From the NCBI RefSeq assembly GCF_035594125.1, contig NW_026973669.1, positions 770,001 through 834,000 of the forward strand: DNA of 64,000 bases, given 5' to 3'. Under the pieces are notes generated by a model. It did not search any database, was not told the DNA's origin, and was given only the letters and a program-made list of their open reading frames with translations. This DNA is from Scylla paramamosain. Its lineage: Eukaryota; Arthropoda; Malacostraca; Decapoda; Portunidae. The position numbers and the translations under genes are program-made. Shown piece by piece: positions 46,601 through 59,060 of the stretch; the first letter of the stretch is position 1, and each line of letters begins with the position of its first letter.

Positions 46601-47952
46601 TAAAGATGGCGTGCTACAAGGAAGAATACTTAGTGTCACACTTTTCGCTGTAACTACAGACTGTCATTGGTGTACTTCCGGAAGGAGTTCATGGTAACTT
46701 ATATGTCGATGACTTGTCGATCTCCTGTTCTGCGGGGCTGATGCCTTTGATTGAGAGGAAATAGCAGTTAGCAATTAATGGGATTTCTCACTGGGCGGCA
46801 ACTCGGGGATATCGTTTCTCAGCTTCAAAGACTGGCCATACACTTTTGCCGCCTTCGTGGTGTTCACCCTGACCTAGATCTATATATATATATATGATCG
46901 AGGAATCTCGATCTGTCAAATATAAGTCCCAGGAAACGAGTTTCCTGGGACTTATATTTAACAGACGCCTTACCTGAGTACCTCACTTTCGTTATATTAA
47001 GGCAGCATGTATCAAGCCCTGTCACTGCTTTAGGTTCTTGGGAAGCTGATAGACAAACCCTTCTCTTGCACCGCACTTTTAATCTTTCAGAGTTGGAGTA
47101 TGGTTGTGAGGTTTATTTCTCTGCTGCTGAGGCTTGGCTTCGTGTGTTGGACTCGGTGCACATGCCGGTGTTCGCTTGTCAACTGGTGCATTCCGCTCAT
47201 CCCCAATCCCTAGCTTATTGGTGCATGCTGGTGTCCTCCCGCTGGACCTGCGTCGCCAGTCTATATTACTGAGGTGCTGGTATCATGTTCAACGTCTTCC
47301 CGACTCTGTTCCTTGTGTGGCTGTCTTCCGTGATTCACGTTCGCGTTTATATGTGTCTCACTCGAGTTTGTCTAAACCTTTTGATGTTAGAGTTGCATCT
47401 GCTATGGCGGCATTAAATGTGCCCTTCATTTCTGTAAGTCCCTGTAAATACCCTAGAGTTGGTTACTGGCAATTCCCAGATATTTTTGTCTGCTGCCCTG
47501 ATATCCCTAATAAGAACTTGTTACCGGATTATGAGTCCTGTGCATTATTCTTGGAACACTATTCCACACATTCTGACTCCATCCCTGTATTTACGGAAGG
47601 TTAAAAATCAGGAGATGGAATCAGGTTTGTTGTTATCTTTCTTTCATTCTGTTGAGGCGGTAGCCTACCCGGTGTTGCCTCCGTTTTTACGGCAGAACTC
47701 TCTGCCATTATTTTAGCTTTAAGAATTTTTTTTTTTTACTTTTCCCACCTCATCGTTTACAATTTTTTGCGACTCTCGCAGTGTTCTTTTCGTTATTCAA
47801 CATTTTAGCCCTTCTTTCCTTCACTCACATGTTTTATCGATTCTTGAGTGGCTATACCTTTTATAGCGCAGAAGCTATCACATCACATTTTGCTGGGTCC
47901 CTGCACAGGTTGGAGATCTGGAGAATGAGAAGGCCGATAGACTGGCTAAAGA
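43601..47952 (+). mobile_element. I/Jockey-like LINE, plus-strand copy (left arm into spacer)
   Basis: ORF1 relic with clustered Cys/His knuckles (CYLCYEFVHGRKNC, CCHYFALDSH, CFYCRKFH) at about 43687-43837. Then comes an endonuclease starting ILRWNCRGLR (about 44754) with CLQET, GDFSGHHLLWDD (Asn of GDFN replaced by Ser) and GSDHFPVVLEL (about 45355). RT follows with SSGLDDIPYSLL, VQYGFCKMSTT, EKAYNTAWRHGILL and LYVDDLSI (about 46700). RNase H ends at WVPAQVGDLENEKADRLAKEAV (about 47900-47960), where the next LINE begins. Stops and frameshifts are frequent. An arm-specific TAG at 43885 is open in the right-arm copy. Confidence 0.85.
46913..46964. repeat. Small perfect hairpin in the spacer
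   Basis: Two 25-bp inverted arms (46913-46937 and 46940-46964) around a 2-base loop, with one mismatch. The minus-strand LINE copy lacks the second arm at the matching place, so this is a local inverted duplication within LINE sequence, next to a short (TA)n run at 46880-46895. Confidence 0.9.
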
Positions 47953-48189
47953 GGCAGTAGACACCTGCTGAAACGATAATTACTCCCAGTGAGGTCTAAA
48001 GCACTGTTCAGGGGGTGCTGTGAACTTATCATTAAACCCAGCTGTGACATCACTGAACGTTTCCCTTTGTGTCTCACAACACAAGGGGGCAGTCACAGCC
48101 TGCCCTCTAAAGACAACTCTCTTCCTCCACACAAAACTACAAGCACCTAATAACACACACACCCTTCACTCAAAAATTTTAAAATCATC
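47953..48189 (+). promoter_or_regulatory. 5' UTR of a CR1/L2-like LINE
   Basis: The element starts at GGCAGTAGACACCTGC, the same terminus found at 59061 and, inverted, at 8437. Three independent copies sharing this edge define the 5' end. The UTR of about 237 bp should hold the internal promoter expected of a LINE, though no specific motif is identified. Confidence 0.6.
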
Positions 48190-50014
48190 ATGGCGACTCC
48201 TACACCAGCCTCGGAGTCCCAATCTGGGGAGGGGACCATAAATGTCCCCAGGTCGGACTGCCTTTCTGTCGACGACCCTAAGTGTCTTGACACCCCCCTC
48301 AACTTTTTCTTCATTAACTTCTGTAACATTCGGGGTCTCAGATCTAATTTTCAATCTGTAGAACACCACCTCTCCTCTTCTAAACCTCATCTTCTTTTCC
48401 TCACTGAAACTCAGGTGTCTGAGGCAACTGACAGTAGCCCCTTTTCTGTTTCCTCCTACTTTCTCTATCCTCATTTTCGATCCAAAGCTGGATGCTGCGT
48501 TTATGTGCGCAATGACTTAACCTGCTCTCGTGCCCACGCTCTTGAATCTTCCGAGTTTTCCACCATCTGGCTACGACTACAGAGTCACTCTCATACTAAA
48601 TTTATCTGTGCTGTATACCTCTCTCCTGACTCCTCTGACTATAAGAAATTCTTTGACTACGTAACTTCCAAAGTGGAGCACATTCTGACCCTCTTCCCTT
48701 TTGCAGAGATCTCCATTCTTGGAGATTTCAATGTTCACCACCAGCTTTGGCTTTCCTCTCCCTTCACTGACCATCCTGGTGAACTAGCCTACAACTTTGC
48801 TATCCTCCATGACCTAGAGCAATTGGTGCAACACCCTACTCGCATTCCTGACCGTCTTGGAGATACGCCCAACATTCTTGACCTTTTCCTGACCTCTAAT
48901 CCTTCTGCTTATGCTGTCACCCTTTCTTCTCCGTTGGGCTCCTCCGATCACAATCTCATATCTTTATCTTGTCCTATCACTCCAATCCCTCCTCAGGATC
49001 CCCCTAAGCGAAGGTGCCTCTGGCGTTTTGTCTCTGCTAGTTGGGGGGACCTGAGGAGGTATTTTGCTGATTTTCCTTCGAATGACTATTGCTTCCGTGT
49101 CAGAGACCCGTCTTTGTGTGCTGAGCGCATAACAGAGGTGATAGTGTCTGGCATGGAGGCGTACATTCCTCACTCTTTTTCTCGTCCTAAACCTTCTAAA
49201 CCTTGGTTTAACACAGCTTGTTCTCGTGCTATACATGATAGAGAGGTGACCCACAAAAGGTACTTAAGCCTTCCATCACCAGAATCCCATGCACTTTATA
49301 TTTCTGCCCGGAACCATGCCAAGTCTGTTCTCCAACTAGCCAAAAACTCCTTCATTAACAGAAAATGTCAAAACCTTTCAAGATCTAACTCCCCTCGTGA
49401 TTTCTGGCATCTAGCCAAAAATATCTCCAATAACTTTGCTTCTTCTTCTTTCCCTCCTCTACTTCAACCAGATGGCACCACTGCTATCACATCTATTTCT
49501 AAAGCTGAACTCTTCGCTCAAACCTTTGCTAAAAACCCTACCTTGGATGATTCTGGGCTTGTTCCTCCCTCTTCTCCACCCTCTGACTACTTCATGCCAC
49601 CTATTAAAATTCTTCGCAATGATGTTTTCCATGCCCTTGCTGGCCTAAACCCTCGGAAGGCTTATGGACCTGATGGGGTCCCTCCTATTGTTCTCCGAAA
49701 TTGTGCCTCCGTGCTTGCACCTTGCCTAGTCAAACTCTTTCAGCTCTGTCTGTCAACATCTACCTTTCCTTCTTGCTGGAAGTTTGCCTACATTCAACCT
49801 GTTCCTAAAAAGGGTGACCGCTCTAATCCCTCAAACTACCGTCCTATTGCTTTAATTTCCTGCTTATCTAAAGTTTTTGAATCTATCCTCAACAGGAAGA
49901 TTCTTAAACATCTATCACTTCACAACCTTCTATCTGATCGCCAGTATGGGTTCCGTCAAGGCCGCTCTACTGGTGATCTTCTGGCTTTCCTTACTGAGTC
50001 TTGGTCATCCTCTT
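48190..50014 (+). CDS. CR1/L2/Jockey-group LINE polyprotein, intact EN and partial RT
   Basis: An uninterrupted frame of 608 codons begins at ATG 48190. Residues 40-260 form an apurinic-like endonuclease with conserved NIRGL (46-50), LTETQ (71-75), GDFN (178-181) and SDHNL (252-256). A linker with [11 protein letters not shown] leads to the [36 protein letters not shown] in two parts, and [16 protein letters not shown] near residue 590. The protein should nick target DNA and copy its RNA, but the active-site YADD half of the RT is lost at the palindrome breakpoint. The stop at 50014-50016 comes from foreign sequence. The unbroken frame indicates a young copy. Confidence 0.88.
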
Positions 50015-50034
50015 AATTCCCATTAATCCCAGTC
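50015..50034. other. Breakpoint filler at the inner edge of the palindrome
   Basis: Twenty bases between the truncated LINE and the right arm match neither. They contain CCCATTAAT (from 50019) and GTCATCC (50032-50038), both repeated nearby: CCCATTAAT at 50037-50045 inside the arm and GTCATCC at 50004-50010 inside the LINE. This is typical of short templated insertions. Confidence 0.8.
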
Positions 50035-53000
50035 ATCCCATTAATTGCTAACTGCTATTTCCTCTCAATCAAAGGCATCAGCCCCGCAGAACAGGAGATC
50101 GACAAGTCATCGACATATAAGTTACCATGAACTCCTTCCGGAAGTACACCAATGACAGTCTGTAGTTACAGCGAAAAGTGTGACACTAAGTATTCTTCCT
50201 TGTAGCACGCCATCTTTAAGTGGGCGAACTACTGACAGGTCGCCACCAACCCGTACCTGTAAAAAAAAACGATGAGATAAAAACTGTTGTATAGAAATTG
50301 GGAGTCAGCCACAGAGACCAAACTCAAACAAATTAAGTAAAATGCCATGACGCCAGGCTGTGTTGTAAGCTTTCTCTAAATAAAAAAAGACTGTGACATG
50401 GTGTTGCTTATTAGCAAATGCCTCACAAATGGAAAATTCCAGAGACAATGAAACATCAGTCGTTGACATTTTGCAGAAACCATACTGAACAAGAGACAAG
50501 TAATTGCCTCTCTATAAGAACCACATAACTCTGAAATTCACCATCTTTTCCAGCAACTTACAAATGCATGAAGTTAAAGAAATGGGGTGATAATTGGTCG
50601 CTAGCTGATGATCTTTTCAAGGCTTTGGAATGGGAATTACAGCAACAGCCCAAGAAGATGGAACATCACCGTTATTCCAAATAAAGTTATAAGGGTTAAG
50701 TACAAAGGTAAAACTTTCATCGGACATGTGGCGCAAAAGGGAATATGGGATGTCATCGAGACCCGAGGATGAATCATGGCAATGGAACAAATCCATACGT
50801 AGGTCAGATAAAGAAAATAGGACATTGTTAGACTCTCCACCAGGGGAGGCAAAACTGACGCCAACAGACTCCAAGTGTCAATGATGAAGTACCATAGGTG
50901 CAGTAGGGTTCTTTCTGAAAACACTAGCAAACTACTCAGCAAGCAGGTCAACTATTTTAGGGTCTGCTATCGTGCCCGCTATCGTGCATCATAGGATAAA
51001 ACAGGAGAGGGAGGTGCAGAATACTTCCCAGATATTTTACGGACAGTTGAAAATCTGTGTGAGTGTTGTGCGCACTGTGATGGAGTTCTTTTTAAGGGTG
51101 CGGCGACCACGGGCACGAGCTTGTCGAAAAGCCTCCAAGCCTCAGACGTCCCCATGATGTCGTCGAAGGCGAGAAAAGGCAGCACGCTTTTCTTGAGCAG
51201 TGGCTGTACAATCTGCATTCCACCACGGAACAGGACGTTTAGAAAACCGACTTTAGGTCTTAGGGATGGGTTGAATGGCACCGGAGTGCTAGACATCAGC
51301 GAAGTATATTGCAGACTCATCACAGTTTCTTATCTCATCCAATGAACGGGCAGGGTTGCTGAGTTCTATGAAGAGCTTCCAATCCACTTATCTAGATGCC
51401 ACCGTGGAGGACGTGAGTGCGGTGTAGAATCAGTTAACTCTAATACTACTGGGAAGTGATCGCTTCCATATAAATCTGGTAAACACTCCAATTAAAATCA
51501 AGAAAGGAATTAGAGGTACAGAGAGAAAGACCTATTGTTGTAAAAGTACCGGTTTGACTGCGAAAGTGGGTAATGTCTCCAGAGTTTAAAATCTCTAATC
51601 CTGAATCTTCGATAAAAGAAGCAAGTAAAAGAAAACGAATGTTGACAGCGTCATCCCACAAAAGATGGTGACCACTGAAGTCACCCAATAAAAGAAGAGG
51701 AGAGTGAAGAGCACTTAAAAGGTTATCAAGTTCATTCCTTTCAAAAGGAACATTGGGAGGTAGATACAGACTGCACGATGTATAAAAAACTTTTTATAAA
51801 AACCTTAACAGCAACAACCTGCAGCGGCTAGTGAACTTGTAGGTGGATAAAAGGAATACTTTTTCTAATAAAGATGGCAGTGCCACCGTGGTGGCCTTGA
51901 CCAGGAATTGAAGTGGAGAAGAAAGCACAATATCCAGGAGGACTAAAGTGAGTGGAGTCTCCGAACATTGTCTCTTGTAAACAAATGCAAGCAGGAGAAA
52001 ACCTAGAGATCAAGATCCGGAGTTCCTTGCAGGAGGCACGCAGACCGCGACAATTCCACCGCAGAATCTTGAATTTTATTATTTTGAGAGGGTTTTCAGG
52101 AAAGCCCCTGAGTGAAGCTTCCCTTTGGCAACCTGACTAGATACCTTGCTCGGGTAGCGAAGTTTATCTTAACCTAGATTGCTTGTAGGCACAGAAACAT
52201 GAGCTTGAGTTACTGGTGTGAGGGATAGTTATCGGCACAAGAGTCTCTAAAACTCCTAAAAAGACCGGAGGAGGAGGAATCCTCTAATTAGACGTAATGG
52301 TATTGTTCTTGGAGGAGAATCTATTTGGAAGACAGCCAGAGAAAGCCTCTGTATCCATATCAGAAGTGAATGAGTCGCTTTGATTAATGACATTTTTCTC
52401 AGGGACATCAGATGCTTCCAAAGAGATCTTTCTAGGGAGAACGTCTATCGAGTCTAGGGACTCAGCAGACCTTCGGGAACGTTTCTGGTGGGACTGAGAA
52501 GGAAGCGTGGTAGAGTTGTTAGTATGTGTCTTGGGAATCGTTCGTGGTTGAGAATCCATGAGGAAATGGACTTCTGTAATATAAACATTTGTATGGGGTC
52601 TCTGATATAGCCAATGAAGATGCATTGGAGGGCTTTCCTGAAGTGTAGTGCAGGGTTTGGCTGAAGATGCAGAGGAGGGCTTATCTGTGACATTTTCCAA
52701 AATAGAAAACTTGTTGCAGATGGTGACTGAAGGAGCGACATTCTCACAAGAACAGAAGGAAACAATTATTGATGGTCGAGAAAGGCGGGAAGGTGTTACA
52801 ACTTTATTACCTGTGGCAGAGGTGGATAGACTAGAGAGGAGAGAGGAGGTATATGTCTTTCCGCAGCCATCCCCATCTTTATAAAGAAGTTCCTGCTTTG
52901 GCACTACCGAGACTAATGAATTGAGAATTAGCCAGTTGAAGGATTTCCTGTTCAAGACGGTACTTCTTGCATTGTCAAGAACGTAACGGGTGAAATTTCC

Positions 53001-53218
53001 TGCAGTAGAAACAATAAGGTTCCGATTCGTATTCAGAAATAAGGTGTGAATCAAGGGCAAAGTAGTGACAGCACCTGGGACGATTTAGACAATTCTTCCT
53101 TCCGTGAACGAACTCATAGCACAAATAACATTGTAATGGTCGGTCAACGAATGCCTTTACTAGAAGAGAAAAAGGAGCGATCTTTACACGTTCAGGGAGA
53201 AAATAAGCATAGGGGGGT
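50035..53218 (-). mobile_element. I/Jockey-like LINE, minus-strand mirror (right arm)
   Basis: Mirror of 43601-46784: ORF1 knuckles near 53000-53130, endonuclease near 51420-52060 and RT down to 50035, where it is cut by the palindrome breakpoint. In this copy the codon matching the left-arm TAG (52932-52934) is TGG, so the ORF1 frame runs unbroken for 258 codons (52284-53060). Confidence 0.85.
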
Positions 53219-53675
53219 TCCACTCATACCGCTCTTCTTTTCGTCTCATCAACTCTCCTCTAACTGACTGTCTTCAGCCTCTCTCGCATCGCCGCAATGT
53301 TGCATCTGTAGCTGTCTTCTACCACTATTTTCATGCTAACTGCTCTTCTGATCTTGCTAACTGCATGCCTCCCCTCCTCCCACAGCTTCGCTGCACAAGA
53401 CTTTCTTCTTTCTCTCATCCCTATTCTGTCCACCTCTCTAACGCAAGAGTTAACCAGCATTCTCAATCATTCATCCCTTTCTCTGGTAAACTCTGGAACT
53501 CCCTGCCTGCTTCTGTATTTCCACCTTCCTATGACCTGAATTCCTTCAAGAGGGAGGCTTCAACACACTTATCCTTCAATTTTTGACCCTTTGGACCCTT
53601 TTCTCGGACTGTCATCTTAGTGGGCTTTTTTTTTTATTGTATTTTTGTTGCCCTTGGCCAGTGTCCCTCCTACAT
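53219..53675 (+). mobile_element. CR1/L2-like LINE 3' end (right arm mirror)
   Basis: Mirror of 43143-43600, sharing its truncation point and its small deletion. Confidence 0.85.
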
Positions 53676-54149
<474 letters not shown>

Positions 54150-56593
54150 AGTCCGCCAGGACATGCCGTACACAACAATAGATCTCCAAGCAACACTGCA
54201 GGCTGTTGCAGCCAAATCTTTTTTAAACGTTTTTATATTATGTGCGGTAGATATCTTACACCCGGTGTTCCTCTCGAGAGGGGCGATGTTACCCGCCTCA
54301 TGCGAGACCTACCCTCTCCTTTTCTCTTTCTGGGAGACTTTAATTGTCGCCACCTGCTGTGGGGCGACAGCACAATCAACCCCAGAGGGGTTCTACTTGC
54401 TTCTGTTACTGAGGATGAAGAGTTAAGAATTTTTAAACTCATAGGATACAACATATTTTCACAGTCAAACTGGTACTTTTACAAGCCTTGATATTTCTCT
54501 TACTTCTCCTGATGCTCTTTTAGATTTTAATTGGCAGGTTTTACCAGAATTACATGGCAGCAACCACCTCCCTATTTTATTTGAATTGGCAGATTCTGAA
54601 CCACGGTCTCGTCTTCCCCGGTGGCGTGTCGATAAGGCGGACTGGCAGCTTTATATAGAACTTGCCTCACCTAATCGTTCATTAGCAAACTTTGATAGTT
54701 CTGATGAGGCTGCAACATATTTTACATATATTTTACATTTTCTGCTGCTCTTCAATCCGTCCCTCTGACGTCTGATTGTTTTCCTAAACGTCCAGCCTCT
54801 TGGTGGAACAGTGATTGCTCTGCTGCTGTGTGGGCGAAGCATACTGCCTTCATTCGTCTTCGCCGACATCATAAGAATCCCCCAGTGCATGGACGCCTTC
54901 CAACAGGTGCAGACTCAGGCTCGACGGATCTTAAAGAATGCATAGCGAACATCATGGAAAGACTATATCTCCTTGATTACAGCTAAGACCTCACTCACAC
55001 AAGTTTGGAACTGAGTCCGCAAGATTTCGGGGAAGTTTTAACCGCCTTCCTCTCCTGTCTTGTCTCATGCTGGCTGATCCCAGGGTGGTTGTTGATATAT
55101 CTGTAGAACGCTTTGCGAGTGTTTCCAGGAGGGCTCCTAATTCTCCTATGGCACACCATCGTCGCCATTTACAATCTCGCGGAGTTAACTTTGCTTCTGC
55201 GGGAGTGAATCGTATAATGTCCCCTTTTCCATCTGAGAGCTCAAGGTGGCTCTGTCACAATGCAGTGATTCATCACGTCCCTGATGACATCCCATAAGCG
55301 CTACTACGCCACATGTCGGATAGGGATTATTCAATTTTATTGGACCTTTTTAACTTCATCTGGAATACCAGTGATTTTCCCTTTTCTTGGGGTGTTGCTA
55401 TGATTATCTCAATCCCAATGCCAGGAAAGAATCATCAGCTGGCGACCAATTATCGTTCCATTTCCTTAACCTTTTGCATTTGTAAGTTGTTGGAAGAAAA
55501 GATGGTAAATGCCAGACTTATGTGGTACTTGGAGAGAGGCAATCACTTGACGCCTGTTCAATACGGTTTTCGGAAAATGAGGACTACGTTTATTTTATTT
55601 TATTTATTTATTTATTCTTTATTTGGAGAAAGCATATGACATACCTTGGTGCCACGGCATTTTACTCAGTCGGTTCGAGTTCGGTCTCCGTGGCCGACTC
55701 CCTATCTTTATACAGCAGTTTTTATCACATCGTTTTTTACGGGTATGGATTGTGAGCGTTCTGCCTGAAGCTCGTCCACTTGAAGATAGTGTGCGGCAAG
55801 GAAGTACACTTAGTGCCACACTTTTCGCTGCGGCTATAAATAGTGCCATTGGTGTGCTTCCAGAAGGAGTTCGTGGTACCTTATATGTCGATGACTTGTC
55901 CTTTTTTGCGGCGCGGATGCCTTTGATTGAGAAGCTGCAGTTAGCAATCAATTGGTCCGCAACTCGGGGATTTCATCTCTCGGCTTCGAAGACTATCGCC
56001 ATACATTTTTGCCGCCTTCGTGGTCTTCATCCTGACCCAGATTTGTGCCTATACAACAGAAGAATCTCGACTTATATTTGACAGACGCCTGACTTGGGTA
56101 CCTCGCCTTCATTATATTAAGGCAGCATGTGTGAAGGCGCTGTCACTCTTTATAGTCTTGCCTCATACTTCTTTTTTGGAGCTGATAGATAGAGCCTCCT
56201 TCTCTTGCACTGCACTCTTATTCTTTCTTAGTTGGAATATTGGTGTGAGGTTTATTCATCTGCTACTGAGGCTTTGCTTTGTGTGTTGGACTCGGTGCAC
56301 CATGCCGGTGTTCGTTTGGCAACTGGTGTGCTCCGCTCATCCCTAATCCATAGCCTACTTTGGATGCTGGTGTCCTTCCATTGGACCTGCGTCGCCAGTC
56401 CTTATTGTTAAGGTGCTGGTATCGAGTCCAACTTCCCGAATCCGGTTATGTGGCCGTCTCCCGTGATTCACGTTCTCAACTTTATGCATTTCACCTGAGC
56501 TTACCTAAACCTTTTGGTTTCAGAATTGCATCTACTATGGTGGTATTAAATGTACCTTCCATCTCTGTATGTTCCTGTAGGTTTCCTAAAGTC
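54150..56593 (+). mobile_element. I/Jockey-like LINE, plus-strand mirror (right arm)
   Basis: Mirror copy of 40217-42660 with the same motifs and the same lesions, including the (ATTT)n run near 55592-55617. Identical lesions show that the duplication came after the element had decayed. Confidence 0.85.
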
Positions 56594-58329
56594 GGTTAGA
56601 AAACTAATTGGTGGTAAGAACAACAACAACACTCGGTTTGGGGAACGAAATAAATACACTCGGTTACTAACTCCGGGAGCAATAACTAACGTGACAAAAA
56701 AAGAGCAAAGCTCTTGAGTGTTACGCCTCGAGTGAGAGAGAGGACGAGGGAGGCCCGGTGTTAACCTAGACTAACGAGAGAATGGAGAAAGAGGCCCGAT
56801 GCTAATTAAGATTAACGAATTTTACAATTTGAGAGCGAGAACACTGATTGGAGTTGTTCCAAGAATATGGTTCCAGACCAGAATGCCGTTCCCTCACCCT
56901 GTTAACTAAGGGACGGACGACGGTCAACTGAACCGAGTGTGCAGAGGTGCTTTAACGACGTTCTCCTTACACGGTAATTGCTCCATGAACGCTTGCCTTC
57001 GCGTGTACATACAGTACCGGTAGCGAACAATTACGAGGCTGACAAGTGCTTCATCTCTCAACTGGGGGAATGACATATTAATATCCTACCTGTACTAGCT
57101 GTACGGGTCTTGCCGCGGTCGCCATTTTAAAGGTTACGATCACGTAGCATTTAATAACACTAAAGATATAATATATAGCAATATATAACTTTACCTCCAC
57201 AAAAAATAAACATTAAGATTATACTAAAAAAAAAATCCCGAACACGTACAGCTTATAAGCAAAACCAACACCAACACAAAGTACATCCTAACACACACAA
57301 CATCTGCTAATGATTCTACCTAAGGGAGGGAGAAAAAAGGTGGAGGACTGAAACTAAGTTCTGCTGCTACAATACTTAACGTGGATCCGAATTAATCCGT
57401 TGAGATTAATTGACCAGGACTTGACCAGTCCAGAGGAGTCCACGCTCGTCTAACCGCCAAGGAATCCAGCAGGTACAGGTCGAAGGTGGTGGAGAGAAAG
57501 CCTGGGCCGGACAGCTCTGCTATCTCCTCGGAACGGACCCTCGTGGAGCTTCACAACTAAACGGGCGGGATCGAGACGGGTGAAGTGGGAAGTGGTCGTA
57601 ACACTCTCCCTCGCGAGAGAGAGAGAGAGCGACATGGTGAGTAACAGCGATGCAAGCGGAACGAAAGTTCACACCCCTCCCCCCCAGCTTCCCCTCCCCC
57701 TTCCTTCCCTCCACGTTCCACCGTAATGTGCGTTTGGGGGGGGGGGAGGGGGCGGAATTGTAAGTTAACTGTTCTTCCCACATGCAAAGCTCTCAGTTTC
57801 AGAGTAATTACCTTAAACCAGGTAAATGAGGGTCAGTTAAGGTCATTTTTAAGGTCCGAAAAGTAATTTTGAGGTAGTACGACGAAAAGTACAAGGTAAA
57901 TAAGGCGCTTTTAATGTATGAATGAAATTCTGTTGAAATGCAACAAGGCGATGTCGTACGTGCGTGGATTTTTTTTTATTTTTTCATTAATCAATTAATT
58001 GATTATTTATTTCTTGTTTTGTTTTAGCCTCACACGTTCGGGACGTGGCTGGCTGGATGCAACCAGCGCACTGTTGGCCGGCCCTTACAGCAGGGTAGCC
58101 AATTTGACGATTTTATGCCTGGAATTATCGATTTTTAAGGATATATGATTTTATTTAATTTGGTAAGTTTATTACGCTAAACAAGCATCAGACAAATAAA
58201 AATATGAACAATGACAACAAGTCACGGCTTACAACATGAGTAGCGAGGACACGTCGGACACAGTCACACGCACACACACACACACACACACACAAGCAGA
58301 GTAGACAGTTGAAAAGTAGCGTTGGAGTG

Positions 58330-58332
<3 letters not shown>
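56594..58332. other. Unidentified 1.7-kb block (right arm mirror)
   Basis: Reverse complement of 38478-40216. The candidate short exon falls on the minus strand at 57090-57125, and the G-rich segment appears as a C-rich one near 57670-57712. At least one base differs between the two copies (56771 versus 40039). Confidence 0.4.

Positions 58333-58420
<88 letters not shown>
58333..58420. repeat. (TA)n microsatellite, right arm boundary
   Basis: 88 bp of alternating A and T at the outer limit of the right arm. Confidence 0.97.
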
Positions 58421-58422
<2 letters not shown>

Positions 58423-58753
58423 CCTCCCCTCCTTCCGCGGCCCGCTGCACAAGACTTTCTTCTTTCTCTCACCCCTATTCTGTCCACCTGTCTAACGCAA
58501 GAGTTAACCGGTATTCTCAATCATTCATCCCTTTCTCTGGTAAACTCTGGAACTCCCTGCCTGCTTCTGTATTTCCACCTTCCTATGACTTGAATTCCTT
58601 CAAGAGGGAGGTTTTAAGACACTTATCCACCAATTTTTGACCACTGCCTTGACCCTCTTACGGGACTGGCATTTCAGTGGGCATTTTTTTTATTGATTTT
58701 TGTTGCCCTTGGCCAGTGTCCTTCTTACATAAAAAAAAAAAAAAAAAAAAAAT
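58421..58753 (+). mobile_element. CR1/L2-like LINE 3' end, truncated at (TA)n
   Basis: It begins within the Pro-rich stretch before the FSGKLWNSLP region. The C-terminal codons, the 3' UTR with TTGCCCTTGGCC and a 23-bp poly(A) run ending at 58753 follow. The truncated 5' edge touches the (TA)n tract. It is not the same copy as the LINE beyond the left arm. Confidence 0.85.
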
Positions 58754-58759
58754 AGGCAT

Positions 58760-59060
58760 GGTCCTTTAAAACCCCTTTCCCTTTCATGACTCATACTCCA
58801 GTATAAGGGTGGCAGTTCTTGCAGGGCAGATAGGAGGATTTGGTTGCCACCACTAAGATACTTGAGATAACTTTTGTAACTTTCCGTCCATGAACGTATG
58901 TCCATATCCAGGAGCGCCACTCCGAGACTGCATTGACCTGTCTCTGGACAAGTCACACATCTCACTCATGATTACCTCATGTCCTGGGATACCCAACATT
59001 TTGTGATGACTACTTAGTTGCCCTTATAGTGCAACACTTCTAGTGAAGTGTCCCAGGAGG
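58760..59060 (+). pseudogene. Decayed LINE C-terminal (post-RNase H) fragment
   Basis: Near 58917-59055 frames encode text similar to ETALTCLRxxHTSLTH, YLMSxDTQxFC and a closing VQHxxxxCP-like segment, the Cys-rich tail seen after RNase H in I/Jockey-type LINEs. It is broken by stops. The next LINE starts at 59061. Confidence 0.45.

Noticed and set aside
58421..58753. Extension of the palindrome into the flanking LINE on the right
   Set aside because: The left flank is also this LINE family, but a different part of it. The matching region of the left copy (about 36440) differs at several bases, so these are separate insertions.
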